Assembly (NCBI GenBank): GCA_009746045.1
Contig: RPFO01001327.1
Span: 20,001-84,000, forward strand
Direction: 5' to 3'
From: Mesostigma viride
Lineage: Eukaryota; Streptophyta; Mesostigmatophyceae; Mesostigmatales; Mesostigmataceae
DNA length: 64,000 nt
Shown here: positions 55,291-64,000 of the stretch, in pieces
Layout: every line of letters begins with the position of its first letter
Numbering within the stretch: position 1 is the first letter of the stretch
Position numbers and translations under genes: made by a program
The notes under the pieces: generated by a model
Database searches by the model: none
Told to the model about the DNA's origin: nothing
What the model saw: the letters and a program-made list of their open reading frames with translations, nothing else

Positions 55291-58200
55291 TCAGGGCGGC
55301 CCGGGGGACTCCACCTCCATCACGCTGACCCAGTGCTCCAGGTTGAGCGCCACCTGGTCCGCCAGGTGGCGGCTGTCAGGAAACCCCGCGACCCACGCCT
55401 CAAACAGTGGTTGCACGATGAAGGAGAAGAAACCCGACTGGGCGCGCCCAGCAAGGAATGCAAGTAGTATACATTGGTGAATCATCATAGCATTACACAT
55501 AAGAAACCCGAGAGGGCGCGCCCAGCAAGGAATGCAAGTAGTAGTATACATTGGTGAATCATCATAGCATTACACATAAGAAACCCGACTGGGCGCGCCC
55601 AGCAAGGAATGCAAGTAGTAGTATAAATTGGTGAATCATCATAGCATTACACATAAGAAACGCGACTGGACGCGCCCAGCAAGGAATGCTAGTAGTAGTA
55701 TACATTGGTGAATCATCATAGCATTACACATAAGAAACCTGACAGGGCGCGCCGGAACGGTGCAAGGAATGCAAAGGGATGTAGTAGTACATACATAAAC
55801 CATCATAGTACAAAAGCAACCGAAATTAATGCATCGTGGAGCCTATCATTGGCATATGCGTTAAATAAAAAGGCAAGCAGGAAATTGGCGCCATATAATC
55901 AGCAACGGCAAGAAACAACAGAGACAAGAGTTTTCTGCCATCAAAATCAGAAGCACGCATGGAACTGAAACCACAGCATCATCCAGACTTGGATTGTCAA
56001 GGACTTGCAACTTGGCTGGCTGCCGATGACCCTACCGGATGCGTTTGGTCATGGGATGCAGTCATGTGGGGGGGTCCAAGGGGGGGGGACAATTTTTTTG
56101 GTCACTTCACTGCATCTGAGGGGACATCTCACCCGCGCATTGCCGTCATTAGCCTCCCGCCCCCCCCCCCCTTAACCAATCACCTCTGACTTGCCCTCAT
56201 ACTGTGCGCTACCTTCCCCCTGAAGGACCCACTTGCTCCCTTGTCCTCAATGTGTGCCTTGCCCTCTCCTCACCCCCCCTTTGTACACACCTGCGACTTG
56301 GCCTCGTTGTACGTCGCTCGATCCATGAAGGGTGACACGGTCAGGCCCATCATCTTCTCGTCGTCGCCCTGCAGCCAGAACTCCTCCGACATCGCGCGAG
56401 ACCATTCGATATGCTGCGACAGCGGCTTTGCCGCGTGGCCGATGTCCGCCAGCTTGAGCATCATCTGGGGGTTATGTGTGTGTGCCAGTGTTTATGTCAT
56501 GCGTTTCACAAGAAACATTCAGTCAAGTGGAAACATTCAACGTAAGTGAAACATTAAAAATAAGTGGAACGCGAAATCACGATAAATAAGTTGAACGTTC
56601 AATAAAGAGGAAACATTCAAGGAGGAAACATTCAATGAAATTGAAACATACAACACAAGTCGAAACATCAGTAACAAGGAAACATACGATCAAGCGCTGG
56701 AGCATCATCCGGGTGCATACAGAGGCTTCAGTTCCCATGTGATCTGCAGAAAAGTAAATGAGGCTGGCTAGGGATGTGCTCATGTGATCGTACGGTAAGT
56801 CTGCATGATGACAGCAAAAGGGGTGGGGAGGGGGGTGGGGGAAAAAGGAGGGGGGGGGGGCACGGGCTGGAGGATGGGGCAAGCGAGTAGGTGTGTGTGG
56901 CTGTATGTAACACCACTAGAACTGTTTGTACCCCTATGCACCAGGGGTTCTTGAACATCCCTACGCCCAATCTTACCCAAACATTTTTAAACGGTGCTTC
57001 CCCTGCTGCTTGCACCTGCCACAACAGCCGCACCTCTCCTCCTTCGCCCCGTCCTTCACAACACGTGCCACCTACACATGTCCATCTTCCCACCCCCGAC
57101 TTCAACATTTTCACAACCCACATACATTGGGGGTTGCCTTGCCAAGCTCAAGTATAACCACCTGTGCCTCGAATAAATGTCCACCTTGTCATCCCCACCC
57201 ATCCCTCTCCCTTCTTGCCAGCAGACGTTGGTGTCAGGTCCCCGTTTCCCCCGTTCAAATGATACATGCCTGTTTCATTGTTAAAAAATTGATCATTATT
57301 ATGATTACTACCCACCACTTTTTCCCTCACGCACGGCAGAAGCCGCTGACCGCGCAGATTTTCTGCGTCCCTCCCTCCTCCCTTCCTCCCTTCCCCCCGC
57401 CCCCCCCCCCCCCCCCAATACATGCCTGTAACAGATGCCTCGCGTATGCCCCTTTCCTTCGTGTTAAAAACAAATGCCTCAAATATCCCCACCCACCCCA
57501 CTTAATACCTGCAGCAGCAGCCGCCGGTCGCGCATATTTTCTCGGTCCCATGGCGTGGACTGTTTGAGCCGCGCCTTGAACTCATTGAGGATGTCAAAGT
57601 GGCACTTGAGGTCGGTGGAAAGGACCATGTCGATCGCCAGGTCGCGCAGCGTGACAAACGAAATCGCGTCAAGTCCCTGCCCGTGAAAAAGTAGGGGGAA
57701 AAAATCATAAGTAGTTAAAGATAAATTAGTTGCACAACAATTGTGATGATGGTGGCAGATGGAGCGGCAAGATGGTGGTCCCAGTGGTGTTCAAGAGGGC
57801 AGCAATGGTGGTGGTGATCAATGACAGTGTGCCGGTGGATGAGATTATGAGGGTGGTTGTGGTGATAGAAAAGAATGCGGTGGTGGCGGTGGCAAGTCCA
57901 GCAGCTGCTAGTTGGTTATGAACCTGCGGTTACGGAGTGTGGCTAGGACTGTTTGTTATTTATAAACCTGCAGCTATAACTACATTTATACCTTCACAGA
58001 GAGCTTATGTCCGGGTCAAGCAGCTGCAAGGTTATCTGAAACCCTTGAGATTCTTTGTCACAAGCGTTAAGAAGTTGATGTCCGAGTCAAACAGAAGCAC
58101 CTTGACTACCTTCCTTGACTGTCTATCCAAACGACCCCAAGTATGAACCGACAAACAGTACAGATTTTACGTTACAGTGACGCAGCTACCTGAAAACTTG

Positions 58201-61200
58201 ATTTTTTCCCTCACACATACAAAAATATCAACGGACGAGTCCAGCGAGGGAAATAACACCCAATTGCACACCCAAGGGAAACATGATAGACTAACCCACT
58301 ATATAATACCATTACAAAACCATCGACAATATTTTCCTCGGGTGCAGCTATTACGAACCTTTAGGAAATTTACATCGGAGTCGAGCAGCAACGTGAATGC
58401 CTCGGCGAGATGGTAGGACTCAAGCGCGTGCCGGTCGTTGTAGCGGATGGCCAGCTCGTGCCGTGTCTTGATCAAAAAGTCGTTGTTGCGGCCGGGGTGC
58501 TTGAAGTCGTGCATCTGCGTGGGGGGAGTGCCAAGAGAAGGAACGGGGGGAAAGAGGGGTGGGAAGAAGGGGGCGTTGGGGGGGAGGGGGCCAACATTAT
58601 TGCAAGCCAACAGGGGTTTAAGAGGGCTCCCTTGCGAAGCGGTAGGGGAAGGGAGGGAACCATTAGAGGGGGGGATAAATGGGGGGGGAGGGAGGCAAAT
58701 GGGAGGGGGGGCGGTAAATCGGAGGGGGGCGGCAAACGGGGGGGGGGGGCGCCAAATGGGAGGGGGGAGCAAACGAGGGGGGCAAACATTGGAGGAAATG
58801 GGGTTGCAGGGTGATCCATCCGAGGAAGCATCCGGCAGAGCCATGTTTGGCAACCATTGTTAGACTACAGTTGGCGGGTGAGCACCCGTTGTTGGATCCA
58901 GGTTGTTTGGCAAGCATGCCAGATAGACATGCGACAAAGAGGCAGCAGAAACGCGGGCGAAGCACACGAGTTATGACAGCATGTGATCCGTGTAGTTGCT
59001 AGTTTCTGCATGACCACCCGGCTTTTTCCTTTGCTCTCCAACTTTCATGTCTGCTGCACTTCCCAGACAGCCCGCACGCCCCGGTTAAGCTTGGCGAGGG
59101 CTACCCATTTACCAACCAGGGTCGGACTCCTATACAATACAGTCCAGCCACTTGGCAACACAACCACCATCGCAATCCCTTCAACGATTCAGAGTGGTTG
59201 CCTCAAGATGCTGACATCCTGAGTCTCGGGGTGTACTCCTGAACGGCAGGGGCCACGTACCAGGGCGGCGGTTACGCAGGCCAGGATGTCGATATTCTGG
59301 AGGTACGGCTTGACGCCGCTGCATGTGATGATGTGAAAGAGGTTGTTGGTGACGTCCGCCAAGTGGATGCGGCTGTGGTAGGGGTTGTCCGGCATGCCCC
59401 TGGCCGTGGACGACGACAGGACGGTGAAGAAGGGCAGCACGGCACACGACAGCAGCATGGGTAAGGAGGGAAGCAGGAGAAGATATTGGCAGCACAACAA
59501 GCAGGGACAAGCAGGGACAAGCAGGGACAGTGCAACATACATACGCGGGCACCGTAACCAGTAGTCAAGGGACACCAATAGTGATTACCAATAACCAACT
59601 ACCGATAGCCAATCAACAATAACCAATAACCATCTACCGACAATCAATAACCAATAGCCAATAACCAATAACCAATAACCAATCACCAACCGCCAACCGC
59701 CAACCGCCAACCGCCAACCGCCAACCGCCAACCGCCAACCGCCAACCGCCCACGGCCGACGGCCGACGGCCGACGGCCGACGGCCGACGGCCGACGGCCG
59801 ACGGCCGACGGCCGACGGCCAACGGCCAACGGCCAACGGCCAACGGCCAACGGCCAACGGCCAACGGCCAACGGCCAACGGCCAACGGCCAACGGCCAAC
59901 GGCCAACGGCCAACGGCCAACGGCCAACGGCCAACCGCCAACCGCCAACCGCCAACCGCCAACCGCCAACGGCCAACGGCCAACGGCCAACGGCCAACGG
60001 CCAACGGCCAACGGCCAACGGCCAACGGCCAACGGCCAACGGCCAACCGCCAACCGCCAACCGCCAACCGCCAACCGCCAACCGCCAACCGCCAACCGCC
60101 AACCGCCAACCGCCAACCGCCAACCGCCAACCGCCAACCGCCAACCGCCAACCGCCAACCGCCAACCGCCAATCGCCAATCGCCAATCGCCAATCGCCAA
60201 TCGCCAATCGCCAATCGCCAATCGCCAATCGCCAATCGCCAATCGCCAATCGCCAATCGCCAATCGCCAATCGCCAATCGCCAATCGCCAATCGCCAATC
60301 GCCAATCGCCAATCGCCAATCGCCAATCGCCAATCGCCAATCGCCAATCGCCAATCGCCAATCGCCAATCGCCAATCGCCAATCGCCAATCGCCAATCGC
60401 CAATCGCCAATCGCCAATCGCCAATCGCCAATCGCCAATCGCCAATCGCCAATCGCCAATCGCCAATCGCCAATCGCCAATCGCCAATCGCCAATCGCCA
60501 ATCGCCAATCGCCAATCGCCAATCGCCAATCGCCAATCGCCAATCGCCAATCGCCAATCGCCAATCGCCAATCGCCAATCGCCAATCGCCAATCGCCAAT
60601 CGCCAATCGCCAATCGCCAATCGCCAATCGCCAATCGCCAATCGCCAATCGCCAATCGCCAATCGCCAATCGCCAATCGCCAATCGCCAATCGCCAATCG
60701 CCAATCGCCAATCGCCAATCGCCAATCGCCAATCGCCAATCGCCAATCGCCAATCGCCAATCGCCAATCGCCAATCGCCAATCGCCAATCGCCAATCGCC
60801 AATCGCCAATCGCCAATCGCCAATCGCCAATCGCCAATCGCCAATCGCCAATCACCAATCACCAATCACCAATCACCAATCACCAATCACCAATCACCAA
60901 TCACCAATCACCAATCACCAATCACTAATCACCAATCACCAATCACCGCATCATATAACTGTCATCACGGCAGTCCCTGCGCCGCAAGCAAGGGAGAAAA
61001 CCTGCGCCCTGCAGGTGGAAGGATAGGGGGCAGGTGCTAGCAGAGACACCCACTTGTCGAGATGCTAGAAGCGAAATACGCACCCACGTGTGGAAGTATG
61101 AGTACAAGGCCGGCCACCCACTTGTCACGATGCCATTATTACAAAGGGCGCCAACGTCTTGAGGTACTAGTACTACGGTTATAATGGGCAATTCGTACTC

Positions 61201-63204
61201 CGGTCATGATGGGCAATTAGTACTACGGTTGTCATGGGCAATTAGTACTACGGTTATAATGGGCACTTAGTACTGCGGTTATAACGGGCAATTAGTACAA
61301 CGGTTATAATGGGCAATTAGTACTATGAATATAATGGGCAATGCGTAGTACGATTGTCATGGGCATCCACTTCTAGACAAGGAAAAGACAGAGACGCATG
61401 CTAGGAAAGGATGCTAAGGAAATGACAGAATGGGCACCCACTTGTCGCGACACTGGTATTAGTAGTACTACAACGGGCACCCACTTGTCAATACTGGTAC
61501 TAATACAATGGGCACCCACTTGTCGCGACACTGGTATTAGTAGTACTACAACAGGCACCCACTTTTCGATACTGGTACTAATACGATGGGCACCCACTTG
61601 TCGAGCGCGCAAAGGAACGCGACGAGCGGCCGCTCCGGCAGCTGGAACATCTCCAGCAAGCCGGACGCCAGCATGACCGAGTAGCCCACGAAGAGCACGG
61701 GGCGATGCTTGGAGACGGCGTCCAGCATGCGCACGTCCAGGTTGAAGTCTCCCACCTGCGCCATTTGTTTTGTTTATTGATTTTCGGGAGCAAGGGTGAA
61801 AGGGAGGAACAAATAAACACGGGAGTACAAGCCATGCCCTAAACACTACACAGCGTGCGCATCTCCAGGTTGAAATCTCGCACGTGTACGACTTGGATTA
61901 TTTATGTACTTATTGGGTGCAAGGGTGACAGAGGAAGAGCATTTGATTATGCGAACAGTTGATTGTGGTAAGAATTTATTGTGGGAGCCGTTAATTATGG
62001 GAAGAGTTGATACTGGGAACAGTTGATTATGGTAGATTACCAAAAAATTATTTCGCAATCGTTACAATTTCGGTAAGCTATTATTTCCAGAATTAGAAGA
62101 TCGATTTGAATTGGATGCCTAAACCCTGCACTGTGTGTGCACGTCAAGCTTGAAGTCGCCCACCTGCGGCGTATGTGCATAAGCAAGCGTGCAAGCGTGC
62201 AGGGGTGCAAGAGAGCAAGGGTACAAGCATGCAAAAGTGCAGGCGTGCGAGGGTGCAAGGAGGGGGCTAAATTGAGGGCACCCATGCAAGAGGGTGCCTT
62301 TTTTGAGGTGTGACGTAAGCAAAACGGAACATGAGACGACACCAGACCTTCATATGTCTGTAACATTGAGGACACCAAAAAATCGGTGCGGGAAGAAGAT
62401 ATGCTTCATGCCTGCGACTGCTACATCAACACACTCTACACGCCCACATTAGGGTCTACTCACACACGCACGCACCTGCAGAAACACACACAAACACAAA
62501 ACACAAACACACAGCCTCTGCCAACTAAACGCGCGCACACATCCAGCGCAGCTGGACGCACACTAAGCACGGGTGCATGCACCCATCGACCACACTCGAA
62601 CATCCTCCAAACCCACCCAAAACATCGACTCCCGCAGGCATGCGCGCAGAGACTAATCAGAAACCCAATGTCACTAGCGACACATTTACTACTTACATTG
62701 ACGAGTTACGAGATGCTACTTAGATAACTAATTACCAACCACTACTTAGTAGCAGCCTACCAATTACAAACGTATGCCATGCTTGGACACAACAAGTTTG
62801 TGACGCCTTCCCACTATCGTTTCTTGAATTACCCTCAGAATCAGCTCCTGCAGCTTCCCCACTTGCACCCCGCGCACTTCCATCGCCGCAATCCGCGCCG
62901 CTTCGTGATCCACCCCCCCATCCCCACGCCCATAGTCCCCGTTTCGCTGGTTCGGGCTGCCTGGGCCGCTGTGCTGGCTCCCGCTCGCCAAGTACAGGTT
63001 CATCGGCAGCAGCTCGTTCGAGTCATCGTCGCACCCGTGCGACCAGCGCCGGACGGTGCTGCGTGACGGTCGGGGCACGCCGATGCCCACGCAGCTGGCA
63101 CCTCCAGGTTTGCTGCCATCGGCCGCCACGCGGAGCGGGATCACTCGCTTGAGGAGGCCGTGGGGTCCCCCCACCCGGGGCAGGATGCGGGTAATCATCT
63201 GGAC
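55291..63204 (-). CDS. Class I 3',5'-cyclic-nucleotide phosphodiesterase, 5' end missing
   Basis: Exons in transcript order: 63204-62833, 61755-61598, 59399-59261, 58514-58359, 57676-57509, 56464-56291, 55437-55291. All are GT-AG, phases agree, the total is 1,314 nt (437 codons plus TGA). The enzyme hydrolyses cAMP and/or cGMP. Conserved elements: NPYHSRIHLADVT with the acid His (59375-59377) and a metal His (59363-59365); MHDFKHPGRNNDFLI with the metal HD pair (58506-58511); DMVLSTDLKCHF; LKLADIGHAAKP with the last metal Asp (56444-56446); EEFWLQGDDEKMMGLTVSPF; and the invariant purine-binding Gln as the last residue before the final intron (KSQ, then SGFFSFIVQPLFEAW). One oddity: the usual N of YHNxxH is Ser. 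Nothing shows nucleotide specificity. The exon ending at 62833 has no recognised regulatory domain, and it starts at an acceptor, so more exons lie upstream (above 63,204 or off the window). Confidence 0.85.
55430..55760 (-). repeat. 77-bp tandem repeat containing the last-exon splice acceptor, five copies
   Basis: Units beginning 'gaaacccgactgggcgcgcc' (plus strand) start at about 55,429, 55,502, 55,579, 55,656 and 55,733. The first contains the real acceptor (cag before 55437) and the first exon bases; the others repeat both inside the intron. Unit two has a changed acceptor (gag instead of act) and unit five has further changes. Confidence 0.9.
56510..56700 (+). repeat. Degenerate gaaacattca repeats in phosphodiesterase intron
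   Basis: Short, irregular copies of 'gaaacattca(a)' spaced by 10-20 bp occur about ten times between the exons ending at 56,464 and 57,509. They are probably a decayed minisatellite. No gene content. Confidence 0.65.
58520..58800 (+). repeat. G-rich low-complexity tract in phosphodiesterase intron
   Basis: A purine/G-rich stretch with many gggg runs lies just upstream (transcript sense) of the HPGRNN exon, giving a long C-rich polypyrimidine-like tract in the transcript. Several frames are open through it because of composition only. Confidence 0.7.
59640..60946 (+). repeat. 1.3-kb heptamer array in blocks of variant units
   Basis: Seven-base units occur in homogeneous blocks, in order: CCAACCG, CCGACGG, CCAACGG, CCAACCG, CCAACGG, CCAACCG, a long CCAATCG block (about 60,172-60,850), then CCAATCA. 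The array sits in the intron between the phosphodiesterase exons at 61,598 and 59,399. All three minus frames are open with a repeating LAIGDWR peptide because seven is coprime to three and the unit lacks stops. I reject them as genes. Confidence 0.95.
61045..61605 (-). repeat. Intron repeats copying the exon-2 donor junction
   Basis: The true junction (exon ...ctcgacaa, intron gtgggtgccc) is seen on the plus strand as 'gggcacccacttgtcgagc' at about 61,589. Related copies of 'cacccacttgtc' occur near 61,048, 61,116, 61,437, 61,484, 61,517 and 61,557 (the last has cacccacttttcg) within the same intron, some in units that also carry 'actggtattagtagtactac'. Confidence 0.85.
61165..61372 (+). repeat. 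About 25-bp minisatellite in phosphodiesterase intron
   Basis: About eight units of 'tactacggttataatgggca' plus attag run in tandem with single-base differences. It is intronic, between the copied donor junctions. Confidence 0.88.
61756..62832 (-). other. Phosphodiesterase intron with two decoy copies of the next exon start
   Basis: The exon that starts VGDFNLDVRMLDA at 61755 has two shortened look-alikes upstream in the same intron, at about 61,840-61,886 and 62,121-62,166. Each has the acceptor region and the first 10-15 codons (for example VGDFKLDVHTQCR) and then runs into a 'gtgt-gtttagg' segment common to both. Neither can continue into the downstream exon in frame. 9-bp 'gtgcaaggg' type repeats lie at 62,180-62,265. 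Confidence 0.8.
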
Positions 63205-63337
63205 CTGTTTGGTGAATGGGTAATTGAGTTGTCGATGGGTTTGGTAAGTGGGTAATTTCATTGTTTGTGTGTGTGTGTATGTGTGTGTGGGGTGTGGGGG
63301 GGATGGGGGGGGGGGTTGTTTGTTAATTTGATTGTTT

Positions 63338-63535
63338 GCTCGGTGGGTGGGCGGGCGGGGGGCGGGCGGGCGGGTGGGTGGGTGGGTGGCGGGCGGGCGG
63401 GCGGGCGGGCGGGCGGCGGGCGGGCGGGCGGGCGGCGGGCGGCGGCGGGCGGGCGGGCGGGCGGGCGGCGGGCGGGCGGGCGGGCGGGCGGGCGGGTGGG
63501 CGGGCGGGTGGGTGGGTGGGTGGGTGGGTGGGCTC
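63338..63535 (+). repeat. (GGGC)n / (GGGT)n microsatellite
   Basis: This tetramer array lies just upstream (transcript sense) of the first recognised phosphodiesterase exon and is probably intronic. The unit changes between GGGC and GGGT at both ends. It is the same motif as the (CCCG)n array at 55,041-55,207, on the other strand. Confidence 0.93.
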
Positions 63536-64000
63536 GTTCATTGATTGGCGAAGCTGGCCCAGGCACCAGCAGAGCCAGCGGGAACGAATAGTTGGAAGCC
63601 ACAATGGAACCATTAGGACGAAAACATGAGAACTTCATTTAAAAAAAATTATAATCAAGTAACCCAGCATTAATCCCATCAATGCGGCCCTTCCCCTTTC
63701 ACTCATTTCTCTGACCACTCATTTCTCTCTTTCACTTTGACCACTCTGCCTTACCCCCTTCACCTTTCCGTTCGCCCAGCGTGTCGCAATCCCCCCCCCC
63801 CACACACACACCCCACCCCCCCCACACACACAACAATGTGGCCCTTCCCTCCATGACCTTTCATCCTGCCTTTCTTCCCCCTTACCCATTAACCCTCATC
63901 TCCACTCCCTTATACCTCCTTGCAGCCAGCCCTGTACGGCCTGCCAGCTTGAACTGTGCGCGGTCACCCATTTCCCTTCTGCCCGCCCAACTACCTTCTG
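63536..64000. other. Right edge, no exon assigned
   Basis: This contains C-rich and CA-rich low-complexity sequence (63,790-63,835). It should hold part of a phosphodiesterase intron or an earlier exon on the minus strand. I see no frame with a recognisable domain and cannot place a splice site. Confidence 0.45.

Noticed and set aside
54738-55328. Proline/arginine/glycine-rich frames across CCCT and CCCG arrays (also 63,258-63,638)
   Set aside because: Simple-repeat translation on both strands with no start context or domain.
59585-60865. Three overlapping minus-strand frames of about 400 codons (LAIGDWR repeats)
   Set aside because: A seven-base repeat without stops opens every frame. The array lies in a phosphodiesterase intron.
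62121-62166. Alternative phosphodiesterase exon (VGDFKLDVHTQCR)
   Set aside because: It lacks the rest of the exon, and its first usable donor would shift the frame against the next exon. Treated as a decoy copy of the exon start.

Overview
This window is nuclear DNA of a eukaryote, most likely a unicellular alga or similar protist. The evidence is GT-AG introns throughout, GC-rich exons set against AT-richer introns, many microsatellites and L1-like retrotransposons. A plastid-type sugar-phosphate/nucleotide-sugar carrier family member, a proline-rich (SPPPPPP) spacer and a polycystin/sperm-receptor (REJ)-like protein would fit a flagellated green alga. The lineage is an inference and not established. 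I recognised no tRNA, rRNA or CRISPR array.

Layout. 1-8.9 kb is repeat-rich: two (GTAA)n arrays of 0.4 and 1.4 kb, an L1-type ORF1 split by a SINE, other SINE copies and retroelement scraps. At 8,987-10,087 (minus) is an intronless triose-phosphate-transporter-family gene. Diverging from it, 11,611-45,873 (plus) can be modelled as ONE giant gene of 26 exons. All junctions are GT-AG, all phases agree, and the coding total is 18,201 nt, about 6,066 residues. It encodes a signal peptide, a long N-terminal series of Cys/Trp modules (partly a tandemly duplicated 350-codon three-exon cassette), about 17 saposin-like six-cysteine repeats, more Cys/Trp modules, a REJ/PKD-like region, a degenerate GPS-like motif, one transmembrane helix and a short tail. 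I read it as a giant cell-surface receptor or adhesin.

45.9-54.6 kb is a nest of retroelements. One L1-like ORF2 pseudogene is interrupted by a SINE and by an 88-bp mini-retroelement. A 4.27-kb L1-like element sits inside another mini-element. Exact 11-14 bp target-site duplications mark the insertions. The 3' ends of these families share a small stem-loop with a CAAC loop placed just before a simple-repeat tail.

55,291-63,204 (minus) is a class I cyclic-nucleotide phosphodiesterase gene. Seven exons cover the whole catalytic domain, and its 5' end lies beyond the window or is unrecognised. Several of its introns contain tandem copies of the adjoining splice junctions, and one holds a 1.3-kb heptamer array made of single-substitution variant blocks.

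A surface receptor of REJ/GPS type and a cyclic-nucleotide phosphodiesterase could both belong to flagellar or sensory signalling, but nothing in the sequence links them beyond proximity.
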